Positions 26,305 through 35,451 are shown, counted from the stretch's first letter. The stretch: 64,000 bases of DNA from Cyclina sinensis (GCA_012932295.1 JAAONU010000016.1:45725241-45789240); one strand, 5' to 3'. The notes: generated by a model not told the origin, from the sequence alone. Numbers and translations: made by a program.

Positions 26305-26784
26305 CAGTAAAAAGTTGTCTTTGAAATCAAATAAAAAATATTGGGATAAAAAGTTGAATGCATATAAAGGGTCGTTTTCCCTTGCATTAAGGTATAATCG
26401 ATAACAAAATATGCAATAACGTTTCTTTTTACATCCCTGCCGATAGTCTATCAAAAAGTATTCGACTGCCCTTTGCTGGTGGCATCGGTTTATTCCTTCC
26501 ATACAAATATCGTCTGATAAATGGATTCTGATCTGACACACTACAGCAGACACAAAACGGCATTTATGTGCAGTGAGATGCATCTCATTACAGCTTGTTA
26601 CTTCAATAATCAAATATGTCAGTACACTGAATTAAAATTAACAACGAATGAGGGCTTTAATAGCGTTAAGGGTACATTGGTTAAATTTATATGTACGATT
26701 ATAACATCAAGCTTGATGCGATCTAGAATTATTTTTCTTTATCATCGTATTTAAATAAATAAAACATACGCATTAAAAAAAGAA

Positions 26785-27150
26785 CTGTCCCTGTAAGATG
26801 ACAATGCCCCTGAAGTGGTGCTTTGACTTGGAGCTGAGGACCAGTCATTCAAGGGTCAAGGTCAAATAAATATAGGTCAGTGGGAAATCTTGTCCACAGG
26901 GATGTTATGTCCAAGTATGAAGATAATCGACTTTGTAATAAGGAGGTTATGGCTAATGTTAAAGTTTTTGGACAATTGGAACTTAAAGGTGAAGGTCATT
27001 CAGGGGTCAAGATCAAATAAATAAAGGTCAGTGGGAAAGTCTTGTCCAAAAGGGTCTTGTGTCCAAGTATGAAGTAAATCCACTTACTAATAAAAAAGTT
27101 ATGGCCAATGTTATGTTTTCGGACGGTCATAAAAAATTTCAACCATTTCT
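26785..27150. mobile_element. Fragment of a bivalve tandem-core element, two 151-bp units
   Basis: GGGTCAAGGTCAAATAAA at 26853 recurs at 27004 as GGGTCAAGATCAAATAAA, giving a period of 151. Both units also share GGTCAGTGGGAAA, CTTGTCCA, GTCCAAGTATGAAG and AAGTTATGGC(T/C)AATGTTA. Composition and unit length match the other tandem-core elements here, but no terminal hairpin was found. It is probably a remnant. Confidence 0.65.
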
Positions 27151-27277
27151 GTAAACATCTGATGAGCTCTGCGTATTAAAATGAATATGACAACTGTCTA
27201 TTTAAGTATATCTTTAAAATATTCCTATTAATCAAAGACATTAATCAGTGCTTGCAACATATTTCGTGTTTTTAATT

Positions 27278-27487
27278 TTACTTTCTAAAGTGGACAAATG
27301 CTATTTTGTTTTTAAATTCCGACAGACTTTTATTAATATCACTATGCACAGGATCACCTTTTTTTATCAGTGCTAGTATGTCAAACTTAACAGTTTCATT
27401 CACCTCCCCCAATGAGGCAAAGCGTGTCTTATTTCTTGTGTTCGTATTGACTTGAAAACACGTTAGTACAGCAGGGTTAGGAAACAT
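27278..27487 (-). other. Unrecognised 69-codon open frame
   Basis: This frame looks slightly more protein-like than its neighbours, with a mixed polar composition and no simple repeat. I recognise no family, splice context or conserved counterpart in units A or B. It is probably a chance frame. Confidence 0.1.
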
Positions 27488-28711
27488 TTAGCTTCGGGTA
27501 TGCATTATTCATGCTGATTTTCTAGGCGCAGATTGCATTAACTACAGACATTTCTACAAACCAAATGGGAATTAAAGGTTACTATGGTAATCTGTTTATT
27601 GCTCTGCGATTCATAATCTGTCGATCGATACTCGATAAAAAATGTTTTCAGGTATGAAATGTTTTCATAATTTTAGTACATTCGAATTAATCATTAAAAC
27701 GGGATTTAAGAAACATTAAACCAATAAATACCTTACATTTATTTCACAAAACATGTCATATCATGTGCATTACTATTCATGAAAAAAACTTGACAAATGG
27801 CTTTGTTTTGGAAGTTACTTTTGTTAGCTTAAGTATCCGGTCTTACACTGAAATAAGTCTGCAGTATCGTAGGCTTTCCAGTTCTCATTAACAAACATGT
27901 ATAAGTTCAGGCAGAACTGGAAAAAAGTTACTCTTTACCTATACAAAGTGTAGCGGGTTTTGATTACCTTATGGCTTACTTGTCAGACAGTCAATACATT
28001 CAGGGAGTCATTTTAATAACTTCATATCCATATTCTTTTTTAAAACATTTATATGTTCATACTAGGTGTTCATGCAGGTGTTCATGCAGGATAAGAAAAG
28101 TGGTGATACTTTCTTACCTACCATCTTATAATTAAATCAGTGTCATGTCGAGGTATGAAACCACTAATTCAGTCTACCAGAACTCAAAAAATGGTACCCA
28201 CATAATGGCGGCTGGAAGTAGTTCTCAGTTTTCTTTGCTGTTTTTAACATTTTTGCCCAAATGTGTCTATTTTCTGCTAGAAGCATTTTTCTAGACTATT
28301 TGTGAGAGTGTTCTAGCACTTTTATGCTCATATACATTCAGAATAAAACTTATAATAGGGAACTGTTTCACATATCTGAAATCCTAAATTTGGTTCATAT
28401 TTTTTGTGAATATACCTAAGTTCACATGGGCAGAAATATTTTTCTTGTTTGAAAAACAACCCCCACTTTTCTTGCTAATTTTCTTGGAATATGTAAGTTT
28501 AAAGCCATTTAAAAGAGGTTTTGCTATGGTTTACAGCCCTATGAATTTTATATAGAATAAAGAAGGAGTTTATTTGGTGGTTTAACACATAAAAAAATGA
28601 AATATATGTTGTTTTAGTGGATCTTTCTATGTACGGCCGTTTGAAAACGGGATTTAATAGATTCAGGTCGTTCTGAGCGGACATCTGTTAAAAATAGCAT
28701 ATTTCAGTGTT

Positions 28712-28716
28712 ATGTA
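28712..28716 (+). repeat. Left target-site duplication ATGTA
   Basis: The left copy of the 5-bp direct repeat flanks the 5.43-kb insertion. The paralogous site at 42563-42567 has a single ATGTA inside the same flanking sequence (GTGTT-ATGTA-CACCAAG). Confidence 0.85.
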
Positions 28717-28924
28717 TGTAGCAACGCTATATGTCGCAACGCCGCTATATGTCGCAACTAACGCTAAATGTCGCAACGCTGACGCTATATGTCGCAATCA
28801 ACGCTATATGTCGCAATCGCCTACCGCTAAATGTCGCAACGTTGCCGCTATATGTCGCACAAAAATCGATTGCCGCTAAATGTCGCAACCCCTTGACGCT
28901 AAATGTCGCACTTGGTAGGAAAGT
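28717..28924 (+). repeat. Left inverted end: nine CGCTA(T/A)ATGTCGCA motifs
   Basis: Nine copies of the 14-base motif are separated by 1-12 bases of unrelated spacer. The whole segment matches the complement of 33940-34147 with about three or four mismatches, one in the core (CAACGTTG against CAAAGTTG) and the rest at the inner edge. The open frame 28731-28958 is a translation of the motif and not a gene. Arrays of short motifs in terminal repeats often serve as transposase-binding sites. That role is inferred here. Confidence 0.92.
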
Positions 28925-29450
28925 AACAGATGGAACTGAAACAAAAAGTAAGTGTTAAAACATTTAAAGTTTATACCATTTACACATGAAAACATATCCT
29001 AGTAAGCAAACAAAAGTTGTATTTTGCGGTCTATGGCAAAAACCTTGTATTGCCATAGAAACGGTTTTTGATAAAAGGGATGGATTTGGTTCTCAACCAC
29101 GGACCAGGTGTGAGATCAAACTTTCTCTTTGAGGATGTCTTTCTCACAAAATGCATCAACAAAAACATTTGGATATACATGTATATTTGTTATATTATTT
29201 GACATAACTGAGCAAACCACTTGTTAATGCTAAGGGGGGACTATATATTAATATATATTTTATATTATACCTGTTCATAATCTGACTAGATAGGCTTTAC
29301 TACATGTAAGTATTAAATAATACCCAATTGATCTGTTGATCGATATTCGTAACTATGCGGTGTATTGATTTAGGTTTATGACAGAATTGTTATACTTTCA
29401 TAACTTTTTATATTTATCTCAATATTTCTTTAGGAACATTAATGAATCAA

Positions 29451-29655
29451 TATACTATGGAATTGCCAAATGTTGACTGCCTACTGCTTACTGTCAGCTG
29501 CTTACTGTCAACTGCTTACGGCTTACTACTTATTATTCACTGCTTATAGCATTAAAATAAAAATGGACGACCTATTACAACTATATTGGTCAAAAAATTA
29601 TTCAGTTGCCGAAATAGTTGCCGTTCTGGAGGTCAAACACAATATAGTGCAGTGG
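29451..29655 (+). pseudogene. Possible transposase start fragment after repeat-rich leader
   Basis: CTGCTTACTGTCAA-type repeats (29470-29550) lead into an ATG at 29563. The frame begins MDDLLQLYWSKNYSVAEIV and is soon interrupted by the SINE-like copy at 29655. The stretch of hydrophobic and polar residues after the start resembles a helix-turn-helix beginning of integrase-type transposases, but this is a weak impression and no catalytic domain follows. The leader matches 30125-30290, the left part of a 345-bp inverted-end element, so the fragment may be the 5' end of that family's autonomous relative. Confidence 0.3.
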
Positions 29656-29902
29656 TATATAGGCCACTTCCAACAGCCTTGCTGTTGGGTAAGCCCTTTT
29701 AGCGATGTGGTTGAGGTGTCCGCCTACGGACCAAGAGGTCTGTTGTTCAAAACCCGGTTGGACCCTTGGTATTTTTCTGTCTCCTAATTTACTTTGATTG
29801 TGTCAGAAGTGTTTGACGGACTCATGCGGTAAGCAGGGAGTGTCATTCAGGAGAGCTGGCTAGCTCTGAAAAGTAAAGAGGGGAGGAGTGTAGTGGTTGT
29901 AG
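29655..29902 (+). mobile_element. SINE-like copy 1 (tRNA-like head)
   Basis: This copy starts GTATATAGGCCACTTCCA and contains GTGGTTGAGGTGTCCG...CTACGGACCAAGAGGTCTGT, then TGTTCAAAACCCGGTTGGACC. The second copy starts 248 bp later with the same phrase. The promoter B-box-like segment is mutated here (TTGTTCAAAACC). The rest of the unit runs to GGGAGGAGTGTAGTGG before copy 2. It reads through the possible transposase frame, so it inserted there. Confidence 0.55.
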
Positions 29903-30050
29903 GTATATAGGCCACTTCCATCAGCCTTGCTGTTAGATTAACCCTTTAACGACGTGGTTGAGGTGTCCGTCTACGGACCAAGAGGTCTGTGGTTCAAAAC
30001 CCGGTTGGACCCTTGGTATTTTTCTGCCTCCTAATTTACTTTAATAGTTT
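29903..30050 (+). mobile_element. SINE-like copy 2 (tRNA-like head)
   Basis: This copy is about 90% identical by eye to 29655-29790 over its shared part. It keeps GGTTCAAAACC at 29991-30001, which fits the polymerase III B-box consensus GGTTCRANNCC. A GTCC...GGAC stem upstream resembles an anticodon arm, but with a loop one base short of a tRNA's. It ends in TTGGTATTTTTCTGCCTCC and T/A-rich sequence. It could instead be a tRNA-like segment of a larger repeat. It is not a functional tRNA. Confidence 0.55.
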
Positions 30051-30124
30051 ACAGGTACATATATATTCTTAGAACAACATTTAAAGGAATTCACTGATAA
30101 ATTAATAAATGCATGGACTATAAC

Positions 30125-30469
30125 ATGGAATTCCATAAACGACAGCCAACTGTTGACTGCTTACTGTCTACTTCTGACTAACTACTGCCTACTGTTAACT
30201 GCCTACTGCTTACTGTCAACTGCTTACTGTCAATTGCCTACTGTCAACTGCTTACGGCTTACTGCTTATTGTTCACTGCTTATAGCATTAAATGTACCAA
30301 AACCTAAGTAATTATGCGTGTCTGTGCAATAAATCGTTGATAACTCGGTCGGAATCCTTTGGCTGATACATTGCAAATAAATACGCGCAACACACGGTAG
30401 GCAGTAAGCAATAGTGTAAGCAGCGCGCAGTAAGCAGTCAACAGTTGGCTGTCGTTTATGGAATTCCAT
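30125..30469. mobile_element. 345-bp element with perfect 42-bp inverted ends
   Basis: The first 42 bp (30125-30166, starting ATGGAATTCCATAAACGACA) are the exact complement of the last 42 bp (30428-30469). The inner sequence has CTGCTTACTGTCAA-type repeats up to about 30290. No target duplication is certain, because the palindrome ATGGAATTCCAT at each end makes the boundary ambiguous. A partial relative lies at 29451-29560. The form is that of a MITE or foldback element. The minus frame 30266-30520 crosses its boundary and is not a gene. Confidence 0.8.
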
Positions 30470-30896
30470 AATATACTGTATTATAATCAAACATTTCCAA
30501 TCGATCTTTGTAATGCACAATCACTATACATGAAAACTTGGACGTAGCTTTGTTTTATCCAAAAATCTTTAAAAGGCCCTTTTGAATATAAATACATGTA
30601 TATATTTAACTCATTTGAACTTAAAATGATAACACACAAACTGCACTAAAACTCTAGTGCCATATCATGTTTTATGTAGTTTTACGGTTACACTAGTCGT
30701 TTATGAATATTATTGTTCACTTAATCTAACAGTATCAATTAGCATTATTTGATTTCAATATACTTGTTCTTGTTGGAAAATATGGATTAAAATGATTTGC
30801 ACAAACTTGAGTTTATTTTTTTGATTTGACTTTGTAATCATGGTACCTTACCACATTATTAACTGTATAACAGTAACGTGTATTTTATTTCTTGCG

Positions 30897-30902
30897 GTGC
30901 CT
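30897..30902 (+). repeat. Left target-site duplication GTGCCT
   Basis: This matches GTGCCT at 31752-31757 exactly and flanks the 849-bp nested element. Confidence 0.75.
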
Positions 30903-31751
30903 TGTGCCGCCGCATTGCGGCCTTGCCGCATAAACTGGTTCAAAGTCGTTTATGCGGTGATTTTCTCCGCATTAAAGAAATACTTTTTATGCGGCACAAA
31001 GGTACCCTGTCACCGCATAAAAACAATTAAAATGTTTAAGACTTTTATGTATTAGTGACGGGGTGTTTTTTTGACGTTAAAAAATAAAATAAATATAAAA
31101 AAAAAACATTTATCTCCTGCTAAGGTTATGTAAATGTGCAACGTGTTTATGTGTCAATCAAAATTGAATCGGCGTATGACATATTTTTTTACCATTTATT
31201 GGACTGACGGACATTTATGATCATTCGTAACGTCATTTTAAACATTTTTAAGAGATAATTGTTAATTATAGGCCACGCAAGTTTGCTCGGTTGTGTACTA
31301 AATTTTTATTATGTCGTGAAATTTATTTCGCTAAATCGTGAAAATTTGCCGCCGCATTTGTCGGAACAGGCGCGCAGGTTTTAGAGGCATATCTAGGCAT
31401 ACCAGTAACTCGATTTTGTAAATGAAAGAAAATTATAAAATAAGATTCTTTTACTTTAATGTGTTAGAACCGTTCTACGGTAGTCTACAATGGAATCCCT
31501 GTTTAAGGGATAAATTAATATCGAAAGTTGTTGAAATATTAATACTTTACTTTGTTTGGCTTGAAAATATATAAACTCAGGTTCAACCTCTTTATGTGGC
31601 AAAAAGGCACTGTTGCGCCGCATAAAAGCAATTTTCGCTTTATGCATTGCGCCTAGCCGCATAAACGTGTTCACCACTATTATGCGTGGAAAATCACCGC
31701 ATAAATGACTTTGAACCCGTTTATGCGGCAGGGCTTCTATGCGGCGTCACA
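30903..31751. mobile_element. 849-bp nested element with TTTATGCGG-rich inverted ends
   Basis: The ends TGTGCCGCCGCAT (30903) and the complement of TGTGACGCCGCAT (31739-31751) are flanked by GTGCCT on both sides. The inverted arms extend to about 31021 and back to about 31590 with indels. They share GCCGCATAAAC, GGTTCAAAGTC and TTTATGCGGTGATTTTC. The motif TTTATGCGG/CCGCATAAA recurs several times in each arm. The interior (31022-31589) is AT-rich with no gene. A 6-bp target duplication with motif-rich ends suggests a DNA transposon derivative of undetermined superfamily. Arms differ more than those of the enclosing element, so this element is older or its arms have not been homogenised. Confidence 0.8.
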
Positions 31752-31757
31752 GTGCCT

Positions 31758-32568
31758 TTATTCGGCTGCGAAGCATCCAAGTCTTATATGATTTTATATA
31801 ACACACATGATTTACTGCGGCACTACACGATTTATTTTGCGAGTTCCCAATAAAACCACAAGTAAATAAAAAATGTCTCGTACATAATTTTAACACTTTG
31901 GGGCACATTTTAAATTTCTCGCATTGTTGCAAAACATTTTTATTTTTCATTTTTGTCAAATGAAAAGAAAGTATTTTCTCATGTCCGTAAACATCCAATG
32001 GACTGGACGATTTCAGATTTTCATGTATAGGGGGTAGGTAATCGAGACTAAATATCATGGAACTAGACAATAAAGCTCAGGAAATGATGACGCATAGAAT
32101 CTTGTTACCTGACCTGTCTGGATCTAAAGGGGCACTGTTTTGTATTGGACAAACACGCAAAATGTGTTACATTCTCATAATACAAAATGTATATCTGAAA
32201 CTATCCATCTAATTTTTTTGCCTTAAAACTAGAAAACAAGTTCGTTATGAAGAAATGTATATTTTTTATATTTAACGCATTAAAGTTTTTGATCAGACCC
32301 GTTACAATCAAATAAACCGTGTGATAAGGAAATATTTTACTATTATAATTATACTATAGACAAAGTAACGATTCCCCTTTAACCCAGTAAAATGTTAAGA
32401 TCAGATTGTAATTCATAACTTCGTGGTGTAACATAGTAATACATTTTTTTGTTTTTTACATGCTGTTAAGCAATTTGGTAAAACTCAACAGCTGCCTTTT
32501 AAATAACAGTTTTTCATGTCTTTCCATCAAACAATTGTTTCGCAGCCATTTTACGCTTGTATAATTAT
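31758..32568. other. AT-rich interior of the 5.43-kb insertion
   Basis: A 107-codon minus frame (31747-32070) starts near the GC-poor side of the nested element. I recognise no motif in it and it overlaps the nested element's edge. Nothing else is seen. Confidence 0.35.
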
Positions 32569-32592
32569 TATCGCCGTCCCTGGACGGCGATA
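32569..32592. repeat. GC-rich 11-bp hairpin
   Basis: TATCGCCGTCC (32569-32579), loop CT, then the exact complement GGACGGCGATA (32582-32592). It is a strikingly GC-rich stem in AT-rich surroundings and lies about 90 bp upstream of a small ATG frame. It could be an element end or a structural or regulatory site. Confidence 0.7.
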
Positions 32593-32683
32593 TATACAAT
32601 TAACAAGATTTGAACAGTTTTGCCTGTACACCGCCTGCCTTTAGCCAATCAAAGCAAAGCATTTCATATCACATGATAACAAA

Positions 32684-32836
32684 ATGGACGTCAAAATTCT
32701 TCTGCAAGGGATGCGAAATGGACTCGCCCAACCGCCATGTTTGTCGGGTTACTTATTCTTACAACTGAAAAATACCATCATGAATGTACGATCTCAGGAC
32801 CAGTCTTCAGGCTGGTGTAGGATAAACACAGGATAA
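32684..32836 (+). other. Small 50-codon open frame with CCAAT-box upstream
   Basis: The frame begins ATGGACGTCAAAATTC in a good start context (AACAAAATGG) and is richer in GC than its surroundings. GCCAATCA lies at 32643-32650 and CACATGAT just upstream of the start. I recognise no protein family, and it stops after 50 codons. It could be a first exon, the promoter end of a transposon gene, or chance. Its position inside the 5.43-kb insertion makes it a candidate for cargo or for a remnant of an element gene. Confidence 0.2.
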
Positions 32837-32961
32837 TCGCAATATTTTTTGCTACATGTCATTTTTAACTAAAGAATGTAGTCTAAATAAGAGTATGGTT
32901 TGTTTGTTTTTTCCAAAACTTGCACTTAAAGAAAAAATAAATGCTTGCTTCCGGGCGGTTC

Positions 32962-33060
32962 TAATCAGGATACAAACTCCCCGCAGGGGTTACTTCCCCT
33001 GATTAGTACAGTAAAAGTAGCAAAGCGTGATTTAACCGGTGCGAGGAGTTTGATCAGGAT
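32962..33060. repeat. Clustered short inverted repeats
   Basis: CTAATCAGG (32961-32969) pairs with CCTGATTAG (32999-33007), with CCCCGCAGGGG between them. The part AGGATACAAACTCCCCGCA is also roughly the complement of GCGAGGAGTTTGATCAGG (33041-33058). This compact, partly GC-rich fold could be an element end. Confidence 0.45.
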
Positions 33061-33479
33061 TTTTCCGTGTTTTATATATGCTTCATTAGGGTTAGGGCGA
33101 TATGTTTTTCATTAAGAAGCCAAATCGTCTGCTTTCAAAAATAGTCCAGCTACAATAAAAATTACAATGTATATTTAATCAACTTTATAATTTCTGTGTG
33201 AAAATTATCAAATATAACTTCGCTTTTCAGTTCAAAGCATGTTGTAAGATTATCAAATTAATGAATGAAGAACATGAAATACATTCATCTATGGATAAGA
33301 CGAAATGCATGGCTGAACGGCGATTTCAAGCATTTTTGGAAATGCTAATACTTGTATATATTATATTAAAGTATCACGTTTCTGTTATACCTAGTTGATG
33401 TTATTGTGACGTGTGTGCTTTTCATTGGTCAGAAAACTGTTTGTGGTGCAAAGGACAATGCTTCAAATAGACCGACGGT

Positions 33480-33735
33480 GCGGAATGCCTGGGTTACATA
33501 CAAGTTGTTTGAAATTTGTTCAAATTCGCATAATAAATGATAAAGTTATGGAGCGGACAAGAATTTGACCTTCAAGTGTGACCTTGACGCGGTAGGGACC
33601 TTGATGCTGCATGGGACACAATATCTAATGCCGGTGAACATTTGTGTGAAGTTTGATCAAATTAGCATAATAAATGAAAAAGTTATGGAGCGGACACGAA
33701 TTTAACCTTTGACCTTCAAGGGTCCCGCTACCAAC
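33480..33735. mobile_element. Tandem-core element remnant, two 137-bp units
   Basis: AAAGTTATGGAGCGGACAAG at 33542 recurs at 33679, giving a period of 137. Units also share TTGTTCAAATT/TTGATCAAATT and GCATAATAAATGA. TGACCTTCAAG and GTGACCTTGACG phrases link it in style to the array at 1957-3362. No terminal hairpin is seen. Confidence 0.6.
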
Positions 33736-33939
33736 TATTTTGATGTTTGTTGTCCGTTCCACTGTATTAAATAGTAATAAGACACATCACGCAGTAACGA
33801 AATGAATTCACTCGGCTTATATTTAATTTCATTTTGTTACCGATATAACCTCTATTAATGCGATATATGTATTTGTGAAAGGTAGTTTTGTTACAAATAT
33901 AAATGGAAACCAATCGGTCAATGTGCCTGATCTGATTTG

Positions 33940-34147
33940 ACTTTTCCACCAAGTGCGACATTTAGCGTCAAGGGGTTGCGACATTTAGCGGCAATCGATT
34001 TTTGTGCGACATATAGCGGCAACTTTGCGACATTTAGCGGTAGGCGATTGCGACATATAGCGTTGATTGCGACATATAGCGTCAGCGTTGCGACATTTAG
34101 CGTTAGTTGCGACATATAGCGGCGTTGCGACATATAGCGTTGCTACA
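33940..34147 (-). repeat. Right inverted end: nine TGCGACAT(A/T)TAGCG motifs
   Basis: This is the reverse complement of the left end at 28717-28924, and the outermost 195 bp or so differ by about one base. Such agreement, set against the much larger A-B divergence, implies a young insertion or gene conversion between arms. The frames 33918-34133 and 33937-34119 are translations of the motif. Confidence 0.92.
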
Positions 34148-34152
34148 ATGTA
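34148..34152 (+). repeat. Right target-site duplication ATGTA
   Basis: The right copy of the 5-bp repeat precedes CACCAAGTAAACATGTA, which is identical to the sequence after ATGTA at the empty site in unit B (42568 onward). Confidence 0.85.
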
Positions 34153-35244
34153 CACCAAGTAAACATGTATTTATTTCGAATCAGGAGTACATGAATACAT
34201 TACGGTTACTTTTTCTATTGAGAACGCCCGACTGCTTTATATCTGAGACTTGACTTTCCACCATATTTTAGTAACATTTCTAAAATCGGTCACATATACT
34301 TTTCTTTCATTAATCACAAAAAGTCAAGTCTAGCTAAAATTGTTGAATTATTAGCTTATGTGCTTTTGTGATCAAAAGACAGGAGAAAAACATAAATGAT
34401 GATTGGGTCTCTTTAAGAAAAGACCGTGTGTGTAAGTTCTTCAGTTATGTGTCTCTTACAGTTGATTTATATTTGAATGTGGCCTTATCTTCAAAATGTC
34501 CGGTTCCATTAATCACTTGTGCTTTTAAAACACTGTGAGCAGCCCAAAGTTTTATTGTTAACATCGATTATTCAATATCTTTAATCATTTTCCGAAATTG
34601 TAAATTGATAAAACGTAATGTACGTGGGTTACATATCTTATCAATGTCAGAACATAATAACATTAAGTTGTCTTCTCCAACTTAGCAAAGAGTTATTAAA
34701 TGCTGATATAGTGATCTCTTTATTTGAAAAAATAAGTTATTTTTGACAAAAGAAGTAAAACATATAAGACTGAAATACGATTGAGACTCAGGGATTCAAG
34801 TCTGTCATAAAGGGTGCTACTTGCAGAACGAAGAACGCGTTTTCTTTACTTAAGGGATAGCATATGAATTACGTGCTAAAATTAATTAAGGTACACATTT
34901 TATTCGTATGAAAGAAAAGTATAGAATCCAATGTTGTTTTGAAAAATAAATACTGTAAATAAAAATATGTTTGCTATTTCTTTCTCAAACATTAGTAAAA
35001 TCTAAACAGGTGTGTATATTTTTTACCCGAAAAGAAAAATACATGGCCACAGTAAAGGAAGTTGGCATGCAACGCACATTAGATTAACTTTTATCAGACC
35101 TTTCTTACATTTGCAGACACACAGAAACACTAAAGACATAAAAGACACAAATTCCAGTAACTTCATTAAATTACATAAAATATAATTGGTCAATAAAGAA
35201 AAAATTACATATGTGTTGCACTACTATTTCGCTTGCTTTCATTC

Positions 35245-35255
35245 CTAATCAGCGG
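35245..35255 (+). repeat. Left SINE target duplication CTAATCAGCGG
   Basis: This matches 35441-35451 exactly. Unit B has one copy (43689-43699), and unit 0 has the diverged single copy CTAATCAACGG near 22687. Confidence 0.85.
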
Positions 35256-35440
35256 GCCTCAGACAATGCGTCTATAGGTAATTTGTTCCTCACCTCTGAA
35301 GCAATAGAGGAAGTAGTCAGTCACTTGCGGAGAAATCGGTTAGTAAACTGGCTGGATACCCAGAGCACTGGTTAGGTGGACTGACCGCCGGGATATGACA
35401 TTAGCTGTTAAAAAAGGCGTTGAATCCCAATAAAACCAAA
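35256..35440 (+). mobile_element. 185-bp SINE insertion (absent from unit B)
   Basis: Exact 11-bp direct repeats flank the insert. The 3' part reads GACCGCCGGGATATGAC, then GGCGTTGAATCCCAATAAAACC plus an A-rich tail, which I recognise as the 3' half of a SINE common in bivalves. Unit B shows the uninterrupted site (TTCCTAATCAGCGGGCAATATT), so insertion followed the A/B duplication. I see no clear A and B promoter boxes near the left end, so the head may be truncated. Confidence 0.85.
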
Positions 35441-35451
35441 CTAATCAGCGG

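Larger units (their letters stand above)
21900..28625. repeat. Diverged duplicated unit (0)
   Basis: Segments line up in the same order with the units at 34.1-42.5 and 42.5-50.9 kb. 22210-22310 matches 34760-34830 and 43190-43250 (the GTCTTAAA...CTGC phrase). 22480-22770 matches 35030-35510 and 43490-43760. 25540-25620 matches 36720-36800 (ATCCTTATGCTCATA). 26560-26640 matches 37960-38040. 27525-27580 matches 41995-42040 and 50345-50390 (GCATTAACTACAGACG). It is more diverged and shorter than units A and B, and it lacks a clear counterpart of 38.1-41.9 kb. Confidence 0.6.
28717..34147. mobile_element. 5,431-bp insertion with 208-bp repetitive inverted ends
   Basis: The ends are TGTAGCAACGC... 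and ...GCGTTGCTACA. Direct repeats ATGTA flank it at 28712-28716 and 34148-34152. The left flank (28628-28716) and right flank (34148 onward) join without a gap at 42478-42615 in unit B, so the ends are defined to the base. The inverted ends are about 208 bp and nearly identical. The interior has no transposase-length frame (the longest are about 105 codons), so the copy is non-autonomous or decayed. It holds several other repeats: a SINE-like pair, a 345-bp inverted-end element, an 849-bp element with its own target duplication, and a tandem-core remnant at 33480-33735. The superfamily is unknown to me. A 5-bp duplication alone does not settle it. Confidence 0.9.

Noticed and set aside
26194..26613. 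139-codon minus frame, the longest in the window
   Set aside because: It runs through a perfect hairpin and lies in a duplicated unit. The aligned parts of units A and B do not keep the frame, and no motif is recognised.
28717..28924. CRISPR-like look of regularly recurring 14-base repeats
   Set aside because: Spacers are only a few bases and uneven, repeats are too short, the segment is one arm of an inverted pair with target duplication, and the DNA is animal nuclear.
28731..28958. 75-codon frame with repeated LNVA/LYVA phrases, and its twin at 33918-34133
   Set aside because: It translates the 14-base motif array in the inverted ends. The same peptide at both ends reflects the DNA repeat.
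33041..33058. GAGGAGTTTGATCAGG, similar to a bacterial 16S rRNA start
   Set aside because: Only about a dozen bases match and the surrounding sequence is unlike rRNA. It is better explained as half of a local inverted repeat.
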